Source: JAIBJP01 sp036506175
GTDB lineage: Bacteria; Actinomycetota; Thermoleophilia; Gaiellales; Gaiellaceae
Assembly (NCBI GenBank): GCA_036506175.1
Contig: DASXSE010000116.1
Coordinates: 1-10,692, forward strand
Reading direction: 5' to 3'
DNA length: 10,692 bases
The first letter of the stretch is position 1, and each line of letters begins with the position of its first letter. The position numbers and the translations under genes were made by a program. Below are positions 1 through 9,900 of the stretch, piece by piece. The notes under the pieces were generated by a model. That model was not told the DNA's origin and did not search any database. It saw nothing but the letters and a program-made list of their open reading frames with translations.

Positions 1-213
1 GTCTTTCCCGGACAGGGAGAGGCGCCGCTCGAGCTGTGCGTTCTCGCGCTCGAGGGCAGCGAGCTCGCCGCGACGCTGCTCGACGCGCCCGCGCGCTGCT
101 TCGTAGCTCCGCAGTGGGTGGATGTACGAAAGCCCGATGACGACGAAGACCGCAACTCCGAGCCAGCGGAGGACGAGGGCTGACCGTGCGGGTCGTCTTC
201 TGCGCCGAGGCAT
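1..213 (-). CDS. DivIC/FtsB-like septum formation initiator, N-terminal part (cut by window edge)
   Basis: Seventy-one residues are visible before the left edge; the frame stays open at base 1, so the C-terminus lies outside. The protein starts with an arginine-rich cytoplasmic tail (residues 2-10), then one membrane segment (about 12-30), then a charged stretch from about residue 36 with Leu/Ala and Glu/Arg spacing typical of a coiled coil (LAALERENAQLERRL). This single-pass plus coiled-coil layout is that of the DivIC/FtsB family, which joins FtsL and FtsQ/DivIB in the divisome and helps activate septal wall synthesis. ATG at 213 is the only start in the 38-base gap after the membrane protein gene, and no good ribosome site precedes it. 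Position downstream of eno is the usual actinobacterial place for divIC, which supports the call. By synteny, DUF501 and Ppx genes may follow outside the window (inference). Confidence 0.85.
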   Translation of the reverse strand, partial: MPRRRRRPARSALVLRWLGVAVFVVIGLSYIHPLRSYEAARGRVEQRRGELAALERENAQLERRLSLSGKD

Positions 214-251
214 GGACCCGGGGCTTTCGACCGTTTCTGGTGAGCTCCTGC

Positions 252-2297
252 CTAGGTTCCGATGCGGTAGAGCTCGTAGCGAGAGTCGCGGTACTCGGGC
301 ACGAGGCCGGGCGGGAGCGCCGGCCGTCCGCGGGTCTTGTCCACGACCACCCACTGGACGCCGTACCGAGCCAAGATCTGTTCCCGCTGTGCGGGGGTGG
401 CCGCGGGATCGAGGAAAAAGAGGCGTACGGCTCGTTGCCGCTTCGCGTAGTCCTCGCTCGTGTTGAAGGCAACGTGTCCAGGCGGCTCCGTGACCACGCG
501 CACAGGGGCGTAGCCGGCGATGCGATAGGAGGTGGATCCCGGTGCCAGCACGACGGCCAGAGGCGGAACTTCGTCGCGCAAGGCAACGGTCAACCCGGGG
601 CTCAGTCCAAAGGGATCAGGCTCGTCCCAGCGCTCGAGGTGTCCGGGTCCCGAGACCGCCACCGGAAGCGTGAAGGCGGCCATGGCAGCGGCGCCCCACG
701 CGCTGGGCCCGCCGTAGTTGAGGCGCTTTTGAAACGCGGCGATGAGGACGAGGCCGCACGCTGCACCGAGGAAGGAGAGCCAGACCGCCCACGCAGCTCC
801 AGTGGCGGGGTGGTCGTACGTGAGCTCGGCGGCGATCCCCGCGCCGAGAGCGGCTGCAACGCCGAAGGCTCGCCAGCGTCCGGCGAGCAAGGCCGCGCCG
901 GCGAGCGCGAAGGGAAGGGGCAGAAAGCTAGCCAGGCGCACCGCTTGCGAGAGCGAGACTGCGTCCGCGAAGCGTTCGAAGATCTGTGGGACGAGCGCGG
1001 TGAGCGCGATCGCGACCGTCCCGCCGAGTACGTAAGCGGCCCAGCGGCGTCCAGCGGCGAAGACCGCGAGCGGGACGGCCAGCAAGGCGGCGATCTTGAC
1101 TCCTCCGCCCCACGCGATCTGCTCCGGTCGGACCTGCAACCCGGAGCTGAGGGTCTCGACCTGCTGTGTGAACCGCACCGCATGGCGTTGTGCTGCGGTA
1201 TCGCCGACGAACTGCGCCAGCCACGCGAAGAAGAGAGCTGCCGGAACGACGACGGCTCCCAGCCCGGCGACGAGCCGGCGGGTCTCAAGCGCGTCGCTGA
1301 GCAGCACGCGCGCGAGTAGGAAGCCGGCCAGGGGAAGTGCTGCGAACGCCGCATACGTTGGATGGACAACGGCGAGAACGAAAGCCGCGGCCGCCGTCGA
1401 GGCCAGCAGCGCCCGGTCGCCCTTCGCGACGAAAGCAAAGACGAGCGCGAGCAAGCCGGGCACGAGCATCAGGCGCGCGGCGCCGCCCGGCTGCGAAAGG
1501 AACTGGAGCCAGCCCACGCCGTTGCGCGGGAAGACAACGAGAGCGAGCGCGCCCAGGGTCGTGGCGATGCCGCCCCACGTCGAACGAAAGAGCGCCGTTC
1601 CGGCTCCGTAGACGACGACCAGCGCGATCGGCGTCAAGATCGCGGGCAAGTAGAGGACGACGAGCGCGGGATCGACGCCGGCAAGGCGGCTAACGAGGGC
1701 CAGCGCCCCGTGCCAGAGGGGGAACGCGTAGCCGGGATTGACCGCTCCTCCTTCCAGGTCGTTCGGCATCCGAATCGAGGTGAGCGCCCCCCCGTCGTCC
1801 AGCTTGCGCACGCGAGCGAGGTGGAAGAGCGCATCGCTCACCGTCGGACCGAGACTTCCCCCGATCGTCCCTGTGGCCCACCACAGGACGCTGGCCAGCG
1901 CGGCGCCACCGGCGACGAGCGCGAGCACGGCAAGGGCGTCTGCGCGTTGAACCGGGGAGGCCACCTTCCCGATCGAAAGGGCGAACAAGGCCAGAACGAG
2001 CCCGAAAAACAGGCCAAGCGTCAGACCGAGGGTGCCGTTGACCGCGAACGTGACCGCAAGGGCCAAGAAGACGCCGACCAGGCTCCACGCCACGGCTGCC
2101 GCCAGCGCGACGCCCAAAGATTCGGGACGACCCACGGCGCGAACCGCGAACGCGCCTGGAAGGATGAAGACGCAGGCGGCTGCGCCCGCGAGCCGGAGGG
2201 CGAGCCCCAACCCTTCCGCGGGGAGGAGACGCCCGACGCCAAGGGCGATCGGGGCAAGAGCGGTGAAAGCGAGCCAGAGCCTGGGCGAGCCCAGCAC
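252..2297 (-). CDS. Multi-pass membrane protein, probable GT-C type glycosyltransferase
   Basis: This is a 681-residue protein with about a dozen hydrophobic membrane segments between residues 8 and 550, followed by a soluble C-terminal part (about 555-681). The first large loop after the early helices carries SDALFHLARVRKL (residues 154-166). A conserved Asp and His-Leu-Ala at that place resembles the acidic loop of GT-C enzymes, which use lipid-linked sugars on the outer face of the membrane. A later block, VLAPGSTSYRIAGYAPVRVV (583-602), and a Tyr-rich C-terminal end resemble the extracytoplasmic tail of such proteins. The sugar and acceptor cannot be read from sequence; a polyprenyl-sugar-dependent role in cell-envelope glycan or protein glycosylation is inference. 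GTG at 2297 lies 19 bases after the pyk stop, so it is probably co-transcribed with pyk and with the divIC-like gene 38 bases downstream. It is not part of the usual eno-divIC neighbourhood and looks like a lineage-specific insertion. Confidence 0.7.
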   Translation of the reverse strand: MLGSPRLWLAFTALAPIALGVGRLLPAEGLGLALRLAGAAACVFILPGAFAVRAVGRPESLGVALAAAVAWSLVGVFLALAVTFAVNGTLGLTLGLFFGLVLALFALSIGKVASPVQRADALAVLALVAGGAALASVLWWATGTIGGSLGPTVSDALFHLARVRKLDDGGALTSIRMPNDLEGGAVNPGYAFPLWHGALALVSRLAGVDPALVVLYLPAILTPIALVVVYGAGTALFRSTWGGIATTLGALALVVFPRNGVGWLQFLSQPGGAARLMLVPGLLALVFAFVAKGDRALLASTAAAAFVLAVVHPTYAAFAALPLAGFLLARVLLSDALETRRLVAGLGAVVVPAALFFAWLAQFVGDTAAQRHAVRFTQQVETLSSGLQVRPEQIAWGGGVKIAALLAVPLAVFAAGRRWAAYVLGGTVAIALTALVPQIFERFADAVSLSQAVRLASFLPLPFALAGAALLAGRWRAFGVAAALGAGIAAELTYDHPATGAAWAVWLSFLGAACGLVLIAAFQKRLNYGGPSAWGAAAMAAFTLPVAVSGPGHLERWDEPDPFGLSPGLTVALRDEVPPLAVVLAPGSTSYRIAGYAPVRVVTEPPGHVAFNTSEDYAKRQRAVRLFFLDPAATPAQREQILARYGVQWVVVDKTRGRPALPPGLVPEYRDSRYELYRIGT

Positions 2298-2316
2298 TCT
2301 CGAAGCCTAGTTGCGC

Positions 2317-3729
2317 TTAGGCCGTCTCCACCTTGATCACGTTCGTCGTCCCCGGCACGTTGACCGCCGTGCCCGCGGTGATGACGACGCGGTCGCCCGG
2401 CTGCACGAGCCCGGTCTCGCGGGCGGCGTCGAGCGAGCGGTTCCAGAGATCCTCCACGTCTTGGCACTCCACGATCTCCGCGGGGATGACCCCCCACTCG
2501 AGCGCGAGTTGCTGAACGGCGTAGCGCTTGTGCGTCACCGCGATGATCGGGCGCTGCGGACGATGGCGGGCAACGGCCGAGGCCGTTCGTCCGCTGTACG
2601 TCGGCACGAGGATGGCGACCGCGCCGAGCACCTCGGCGATGTCGCAGGCGGCGTTGGACATTGCTTCGCCCACCGTTGGAAACGGCGCGTCGGCGGCGCG
2701 GGTGAGCTCGTGCCGGGGACCGAGGCTCGGCTCGACGGCGCGCGCGATCCGGTCCATGAACGAGACGCTCTGCACCGGATACTCGCCGACGGCGGTCTCG
2801 CCGGAGAGCATCACCGCGGACGTGCCGTCCAGGATGGCGTTCGCGATGTCGCTCGCCTCCGCGCGCGTCGGCTCGGGCTGGTGAATCATCGACTCGAGCA
2901 TCTGCGTCGCGGTCACGGCGGGCTTTCCGTGCTCGAGCGCGCAGAGGATGATTTGCTTCTGGAGGAGTGGGACCGCAGTAGGCCCGATCTCCACGCCGAG
3001 ATCGCCGCGGGCGACCATCACCGCGTCCGAAGCGCTCACGATGGCGTCGAGCTCCTCGAGCGCCTCTGCCTTCTCGACCTTGGCGATGATCAGGGTGTCC
3101 GAGCCGGCGCTCTGGATCACCTCACGGAGGCCGCGGATGTCGTCCGCGGAGCGCACGAACGAGAGGGCGACCCAGTCGACGCCGAGACCGAGAGCGAACT
3201 CGAGATCGGAGAGATCCTTGTCCGTGAGGGACGGGATCGGAACCGGCACCCCGGGCACGTTCACGCCTTTGTGAGACTCGACTCGCCCGCCCACCTCGAC
3301 GGTACAGCGCGCGCGACCCTCGGCGACCTCGGCCACCTGGAGGCGAACGAGCCCGTCGTCGATGAGCACCTCGTGGCCGGGCTGAAGGATCTCGGGGAGG
3401 ATCGGCGGGCTGATCGGCAGGTCGCCCGGACGGCCGTTGGCGGCGCCGGAGACGACGACCTCCTCGCCCGTTGCCAGGGTGATTGGGGCGGCGAGGTCGC
3501 CGATGCGCAGCTTCGGGCCCTGCAAATCGGCGATGAGTGAAAGGGGGCGTCCGGCACGGTTCTGCGCATCGCGAAAGAGCTGAGCGCGCTCGGCGTGCTG
3601 GTCGTGAGAGCCGTGGGAGAAGTTGAGGCGGCCGGCGTCCATTCCCGCCGCGACGAGGCGGTCGATCTGCTCGGGCGTCGACGACGAGGGGCCAATCGTG
3701 CAGACGATCTTCGTGCGGCGCGGGATCAC
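2317..3729 (-). CDS. pyk: Pyruvate kinase
   Basis: This 470-residue enzyme transfers phosphate from phosphoenolpyruvate to ADP, giving pyruvate and ATP in the cytoplasm. The N-terminus RRTKIVCTIGPSS and the LNFSHGSH motif (35-42) are diagnostic of the TIM barrel. ADLQGPKLRIG (67-77) opens the small B domain. The catalytic lysine is K217 in IIAKVEK, with metal ligands E219 and D243 (MVARGDLGVEIG). TATQMLESMI and PTRAEASDIANAI (273-299) and MLSGETAVGEYP (307-318) complete the active site. Residues from about 345 on form the C-terminal allosteric domain; there is no extra PEP-utiliser (phosphohistidine) domain. Length is normal. The start is GTG at 3729: an in-frame TAA lies four codons upstream, so no longer start is possible, and no clear Shine-Dalgarno is present. 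A hairpin sits one base before the start. Placement right after eno puts the producer and user of phosphoenolpyruvate side by side. Confidence 0.97.
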   Translation of the reverse strand: MIPRRTKIVCTIGPSSSTPEQIDRLVAAGMDAGRLNFSHGSHDQHAERAQLFRDAQNRAGRPLSLIADLQGPKLRIGDLAAPITLATGEEVVVSGAANGRPGDLPISPPILPEILQPGHEVLIDDGLVRLQVAEVAEGRARCTVEVGGRVESHKGVNVPGVPVPIPSLTDKDLSDLEFALGLGVDWVALSFVRSADDIRGLREVIQSAGSDTLIIAKVEKAEALEELDAIVSASDAVMVARGDLGVEIGPTAVPLLQKQIILCALEHGKPAVTATQMLESMIHQPEPTRAEASDIANAILDGTSAVMLSGETAVGEYPVQSVSFMDRIARAVEPSLGPRHELTRAADAPFPTVGEAMSNAACDIAEVLGAVAILVPTYSGRTASAVARHRPQRPIIAVTHKRYAVQQLALEWGVIPAEIVECQDVEDLWNRSLDAARETGLVQPGDRVVITAGTAVNVPGTTNVIKVETA

Positions 3730-3730
3730 A

Positions 3731-3750
3731 CGCTCACGTTAGCGCGAGCG
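3731..3750 (-). promoter_or_regulatory. Hairpin abutting the pyk start codon
   Basis: On the minus strand the arms CGCTCGCG (3750-3743) and CGTGAGCG (3738-3731) pair over all 8 positions around a CTAA loop. One pair is G-U. The plus-strand version would have an A-C mismatch there, so the fold suits RNA made in the pyk direction. The stem ends one base before the GTG start at 3729 and covers the place where a ribosome site would be. It could lower or gate pyk translation. This is read from sequence; regulation is inference. Confidence 0.5.
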
Positions 3751-3760
3751 GAAGAGCACA

Positions 3761-3840
3761 TATACGGGGCCACCCCGGACCACCACCCGCCTTCGAGCGT
3801 AGCGCCCAAACTCGCCGAGGTGGTCCGCGCTTTGCGCCAG
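3761..3840 (-). repeat. Intergenic structured repeat, copy 1 (eno-pyk gap)
   Basis: This stretch aligns without gaps to 10421-10500, with 63 of 80 bases the same and 46 of 51 the same over 3761-3811. Read on the minus strand it begins 5 bases after the eno stop. Four pairings can be drawn: a small GCGC/GCGC hairpin (3837-3827); an 8-bp stem GGACCACC/GGTGGTCC (3826-3819 with 3784-3777); inside it CGCT-CGAA-GGCG (3799-3788); and GGGG-TGG-CCCC (3776-3766). The conserved run GTTTGGGCG lies unpaired inside the big stem. GTATAT follows the last hairpin and could serve as a -10 box for pyk. There is no T-run, so a classic intrinsic terminator is not supported. It could be a structured 3' element, a leader element of pyk, or a dispersed REP-like repeat. 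Confidence 0.7.
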
Positions 3841-3845
3841 ATTGG

Positions 3846-5110
<1,265 letters not shown>

Positions 5111-5114
<4 letters not shown>

Positions 5115-5875
5115 CGCGCCTCGAGCTTGGCCTGGTCGTACCAGCGGTCTTGCTCTTCGAGGGAAAGCTCTCCGAACTCCTTCCCCTCGGCGGCCGCGAG
5201 CTCCGCCGCCCGCTCGACGCGGGAGACGAATCGCGCGCTCGCCTCGCGTAGGGCAAGCTCCGGATCCACGCGCAGGTGACGCGCCACGTTGACCGCGGCG
5301 AAGAGGACGTCGCCGACCTCCTCCCCGCTCGGCTCGGCCCGGAGCTCGCCAAGCTCGTCCTCGAGGTCGGACAGCGCACCGTCCAGATCCGGATACTCGA
5401 ATCCCGCTGCGGCCGCCCGGCGCTGCACCTTCTGGGCGAGCAGCGGCGCCGGAAGCGTCTCCGGGACGTGGTGGAAGATTCCTACGCGTCCTTCCTCCTC
5501 GGACTTGATCTCCTCCCAACGCTTCTTGACCTCGTCCGGGGAGCGCAGCTCGCCGGTCGCCGCGAACACGTGCGGATGGCGCCGCACGAGCTTCGCGTGA
5601 ATCGTGCGCGCGACGTCCGTGAGGTCGCCGGCCCCCCTCTCGTCGACCAAGAGGGCGAGGAAGAACGTCTGGAAGAGGAGGTCGCCGAGCTCGTCGAGGA
5701 GCTTGGCGTCGTCCTCGGCCAAGGCGGCATCGGCGACCTCGTAGGCCTCTTCGACCGTGTGCGGCACAATCGTCCGCTCCGTCTGAGCGCGGTCCCACGG
5801 GCATTCGCGGCGCAGCTGCTCGGCCAGCTCTTGGAGGTCGACGAGGGCCCGCGCCAACCCGTCCCGCCCGCTCAT
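5111..5875 (-). CDS. mazG: Nucleoside triphosphate pyrophosphohydrolase MazG
   Basis: This 254-residue protein hydrolyses nucleoside triphosphates to monophosphates and pyrophosphate and is thought to clear damaged or non-canonical nucleotides. Two MazG domains are visible, as in the full-length E. coli type. The first has CPWDRAQT (25-32), EEAYEV (42-47) and DELGDLLFQ (61-69), giving the EExxE and ExxD metal-binding pairs. The linker carries RRHPHVF (98-104), and KRWEEIK (118-124) follows. The second has EDELGEL (172-178) and EEVGDVLFAAVNVAR (185-199), then the FVSRVER tail typical of the family. The start chosen is ATG at 5875, four bases after the foldase stop. A longer frame to 5929 would add an Arg-rich tail that is only the foldase 3' end out of frame. 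The gene shares a 4-base overlap with eno. mazG between mfd and eno is a conserved actinobacterial arrangement. Confidence 0.95.
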
Positions 5876-5879
5876 CTGC

Positions 5880-6902
5880 TCAGCCGGTCGTCGTGCCCGC
5901 CGCCTGCGCCGGCGCGTAGCCCGGCGCATACGCGACGTCGTCCTTGTACTTCGCGGTGACGTCCTTCGTCCACTTGTCGAGCGCCGCCTTCTGCCGTTGC
6001 TGCAGGAGCGTCGTGTGGATCTGACTCTTGAGGTCCTTGTTGAGCGGCGTCGTCGACGGGGGCTTGATATCGGAGAGGACGAGGATCACGTGCCACCCGA
6101 ACTCGGTCTTGATCGGATGGGAGAGCTCGCCCGTCTTGGCCGCGAACACGAACTTGTCGAAGGGAGCCACCGAGCGGCCCTTGTACGCCGTGTACTTGCC
6201 GCCTTGCTGCGCCGTGCCCGTGTCGGTGGAGTACTTGCGCGCGAGCTTGGCGAAGTCGGCGCCGCTCTTGATCTGCTCGTAGAGCTTCTCGGCCTGCGCC
6301 TTCGTCTTCAGGAGGATGTGCCGGACGTCGCGTGAGTCGGGCTGCTTGTAGTCCGCCAGGTGCGTGGTGTAGTAGGTCTGGACGTCGCCGTCGGTGACCT
6401 TCACCTTGGAGTAGACGGCCTTCTTGATCTTGTCGGAGAGGAGCTTCGCCTTGAGGCGTTCGCGGACTTGCTTGTCGGTCAGGCCTGCCTTCGCAAGCTC
6501 GGCCTTGTACTTCTCGTCGTTCGTATCGCCGGGGAAATACTGCTGCTTGAGGGCGTCCAGCTGCTTCTCCACTTCCTGGTCTGAGACCTTGACCCCCATC
6601 GCCTCGCCTGCCAGCTCCCACTCGGCCTGCTGGACGAGGCCGTCGAGGATCGTTTTCTTCACGTTCTCGTACTCCGGCGTGCCGACTTTGGGGAACTCCT
6701 GGCCCTGCGCCGTGAAGTTCTGCTCGGTCTGCTTCATCAGCTGGTCGAAGTCCGATTTCTGAATCGGCTTGTCGCGGACGACGGCCACGGCGCCCGGAGG
6801 GACGGACGGTGCGCTGTCAGAGCTTCCGCAGGCAACGGCAACCAGCGCCGTCACGAGGGCGAGCAAAAGCAGGGGTGGCAGCTTGCGTAGCGAGGAAGAC
6901 AT
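5880..6902 (-). CDS. Parvulin-type peptidyl-prolyl isomerase lipoprotein (SurA/PrsA-like foldase)
   Basis: This 340-residue protein has a signal peptide with a basic start (SSSLRK), a Leu-rich core (9-22) and a lipobox AVAC with C25 as the probable lipidated cysteine. A helical, Lys/Glu/Gln-rich SurA-N-like chaperone region spans about 38-190 (KSDFDQLMKQTEQNF and following). The PpiC domain lies at about 191-280: RDVRHILLKT with H195, GADFAKLARKYSTD (214-227), GG at 234-235, FGWHVILVL with H271. A Lys-rich helical C-terminal segment (290-320) and an Ala/Thr-rich end follow. It is expected to sit outside the membrane and help secreted or envelope proteins fold. The start ATG at 6902 is 9 bases from the mfd stop, and the stop is 4 bases before mazG, so it is in the operon. 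In mycobacteria a different lipoprotein gene, lpqU, lies between mazG and eno; this foldase lies between mfd and mazG, so it is not a simple substitute at the same point. Confidence 0.93.
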   Translation of the reverse strand: MSSSLRKLPPLLLLALVTALVAVACGSSDSAPSVPPGAVAVVRDKPIQKSDFDQLMKQTEQNFTAQGQEFPKVGTPEYENVKKTILDGLVQQAEWELAGEAMGVKVSDQEVEKQLDALKQQYFPGDTNDEKYKAELAKAGLTDKQVRERLKAKLLSDKIKKAVYSKVKVTDGDVQTYYTTHLADYKQPDSRDVRHILLKTKAQAEKLYEQIKSGADFAKLARKYSTDTGTAQQGGKYTAYKGRSVAPFDKFVFAAKTGELSHPIKTEFGWHVILVLSDIKPPSTTPLNKDLKSQIHTTLLQQRQKAALDKWTKDVTAKYKDDVAYAPGYAPAQAAGTTTG

Positions 6903-6911
6903 GAAGCGAGA

Positions 6912-9900
6912 CTAGGCGGCGAGCCGCAGGTCGAGGATAGCATCGACCAGTCCGAGCGCTCGATCGAACCCGTCGCCGCGTAGAGTGACCTCCCGGCGCG
7001 CGCTCGAGTACACCGCTGTGTCGGCGAGTCGGCGGAGCTCCCGCAGCTCGGCGGAGCCGAGGACGAGCGGCCCGACGACCGTGCGCCCGCCGCGGAACAC
7101 GAGGTAGTCCGCACCAAGCCGCGCGAGCTTCAGCTTCGCCTCCTGGATGGCGAAGAGGTGCTCGACCGGCTCGGGTGGCGGCCCGAAGCGATCCGCTGCC
7201 GCCGCGCGCAGCTCCCGCAGCTCGTCCTCCGATTCGGCCAGGGCGAGGCGGCGGTGCAGGTCGATCTTCTGCGCCTCACCCGGCACGTAGGCAGACGGAA
7301 TGTAGGCATCGATCTGAGCCTCGACCCGCACCGGCCGCGCGACCGCTCGGCGCGTCCCGGCGAGCTCGGCGACGGCCTCGCCCAGGAGCTCCACGTAGAG
7401 CTCGAAGCCGACGGCGGCCACGTGCCCGGATTGCTCGGCGCCCAACAGATCGCCGGCGCCGCGGATCTCGAGATCGCGCATTGCGATTGCAAAGCCGGCG
7501 CCCAGCTCGGTGTGGTCTGCGAGCGTGGCTAGCCGCGCGCGAGCCTCGGGCGTCAGCTCATGTCCATCCGGATAGAGGAGGTACGCGTGCGCAGGAACGT
7601 CGCTGCGGCCCACGCGCCCACGGATCTGGTAGAGCTGCGCGAGACCGAGCGCGTCGGCCCGCTCCACCACGAGCGTGTTCGCCTGCGGGATGTCGAGTCC
7701 CGACTCGATGATCGTCGTCGAGACCAGCACGTCCGCGTCGCCCGCGAGGAACGAGAGCATGCGCTGCTCGAGCTCCCGCTCCGCCATCTGTCCGTGAACG
7801 ACGAGGAAGCGCAGGTCGGGCAACAGCTGGCGAAGCTTCTCTGCCGCTTCGTCGATCGTCTCGACTCTGTTGTGGAGGTAGAAGGCTTGCCCCTCGCGGG
7901 CGGCCTCGCGGGCGAGGGCGACCTGGACGAGCTCCTCGTCGTACTCGCCGACGTGCGTGCGGATGGGACGGCGCCCCTCGGGCGGCGTCTCGATCACGCT
8001 GATGTCCCGAAGGCCTGACAGGGACATGTGCAGCGTGCGCGGAATCGGCGTCGCCGTCAGCGCAAGCACGTCGACCTCGAGGCGCAGTTGCCGGAGGAGC
8101 TCCTTCTGCGCCACGCCGAAGCGCTGCTCCTCGTCCACGATGATCAGCCCGAGCTTGTTGGGGATGACATCGCGCGAGAGGACGCGGTGCGTCCCGATCA
8201 AGACGTCGACCTTTCCTTCGGCAAAGTCTCGGAGAACCGTCTTCACCTCGGCCGGCTTCCTGAACCGCGAAACCATCTCCACTCGCACGGGGAGATCGCG
8301 GTAGCGCTCGCGGAAGGTGTTCCAGTGCTGCTGCGCGAGGATGGTCGTCGGCGACAGCATGAGCGTTTGCTTTCCATTGGCGGCCACCGCGAAGGCAGCG
8401 CGGACCGCGACCTCCGTCTTGCCGAAACCGACGTCCCCGCAGACCAGGCGGTCCATCGGCCGCGGCGTCTCCAGATCCTCTTTCACGGCCTCGATCGCGC
8501 GCTGCTGGTCGGGTGTCTCGTCGTACGGGAAGCTCGCCTCCAGCTGCTCCATCAGGTCGCTCTCGACGTCGTACGCGTCGCCCTCGACCCGCTGGCGGCG
8601 CGCGTAGAGCGCGATCAGCTCGCCGGCGAGCTCGCGCGCGCCCGCGCGGGCGCGGGACTTGATCGTCTGCCACGCCTTGCCGCCGAGCTTCGAGAGGGCG
8701 GGCGCGTGACCGTTTGCGCCGACGTAGCGCGAGACCTTCCCGATCTGCTCGTGCGGCACGTACAGGCGGTCGTCGCCCCGGAAGGCGAGGAAGAGATAGT
8801 CCCGCGTGACGCCCGCGACGGTCTTCGTCTCGAAGCCGAGCAGCTTGCCGACGCCGTGGTCTTCGTGGACGACGTGGTCACCCGTGCGCAGGTCGGCGAA
8901 GCTCTGCAGTGCCCGACCGACGCGGATGTCGGCGCGCGGGGGGCGCTTGCGGAAGACCTGCGTGTCCGGGAGCAGAACGAGGCCCAGGTCGCGCAGGACG
9001 AAGCCGCGCCGCGCGGGCGCAACGGCGAAGACGAGCGCAGGCTCGCCCGGAAGCGGGTCGCCGGGCTCGAGCACGGTCGGCTCGATGCGCCGAAGGAGAG
9101 CCTTGGTACGGAGCGCCTCGCCGCGGTGCGCGAAGGTGACGACGACGACGTTCCCAGCGCGGACGAACGCGGTGAGGTCGCGCTCGGCCTCCGCGAGACC
9201 GCGCGCGGCGACTGCGGGCCTCTGCGCCTCGAAGGCGTACGGCTGTCCGGCCGGCAGCTGCGAAAGCTCGACTGAGCTGCCGAGCTCGAGCGTCGCGCCA
9301 AGCTCCTCCTCGACCACGCGGTGCGCTTCGTCGGCGTCCCAGACGAGGTCGGGTGCGGGTAGCGGTGCGACGAGATCGTTGGGGGCGGGCCGCGGCTCTT
9401 CCTCGAGCCAGGGCTCGACGAGATCCAGACGACGCTCGGCCGCGGGATAGACGAGCGCATCCTCGACCGGGTGCAGGGTGCGCTGGGTGAAGGCGGAGAA
9501 CGCTCGGATCGACTCCACCTCGTCTCCGAAAAGCTCGATGCGGACCGGCTCACGACCGGTCGAGGGAAAAACGTCCACGATTCCGCCGCGAAGTGCGAAT
9601 TGGCCGCGCTCCTGCGCCTGCTCGACCCGCTCATAGCCGGCCAGCGCCAGGCGCTCGCTCAGGTTCTCGACATCGATCTCGTCGCCGGTGCGGAGGCGGA
9701 TGGTCTCCGGGCGCGCCTCGACGGGCGGCACTCCTTCGGCGGCGCCAAGCGCGGAGGCGCAAACAAGCCCGCCGCCCGCGAGGATTTCGAGGGCCCGGGC
9801 GCGCTCGCCGACGAGGTGCGGCGGCGGCTCGAGGCCGCTTCCCCACCGAACTCCGCGAGACGCGAAGAGGCCGGCGCGATCCTCTCCGAGGAACCAAGCC

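Noticed and set aside
186..1319. 377-codon plus-strand open frame
   Set aside because: It lies opposite the GT-C membrane protein; the product is Arg/Gly/Glu-rich without a recognisable domain, a common shadow of GC-rich codon use.
2311..3540. 409-codon plus-strand open frame
   Set aside because: It is antisense to pyk, rich in Arg/His/Asp/Gly and without family motifs, while the minus strand encodes a complete pyruvate kinase.
3766..3776. GGGG-TGG-CCCC hairpin as intrinsic terminator of eno
   Set aside because: The stem is only 4 bp and no T-run follows (GTATAT instead); the same hairpin also appears in copy 2 without a T-run.
5115..5804. Upstream extension of the enolase frame
   Set aside because: It is mazG read in another frame (Arg/Gly-rich); enolase begins at its family N-terminus at 5114.
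5876..5929. Upstream extension of MazG by an Arg-rich tail
   Set aside because: It overlaps the foldase 3' end out of frame; ATG 5875 gives the usual MazG length.
8028..9275. 415-codon plus-strand open frame
   Set aside because: It is antisense to the Mfd translocase core and reads as a low-complexity charged shadow.
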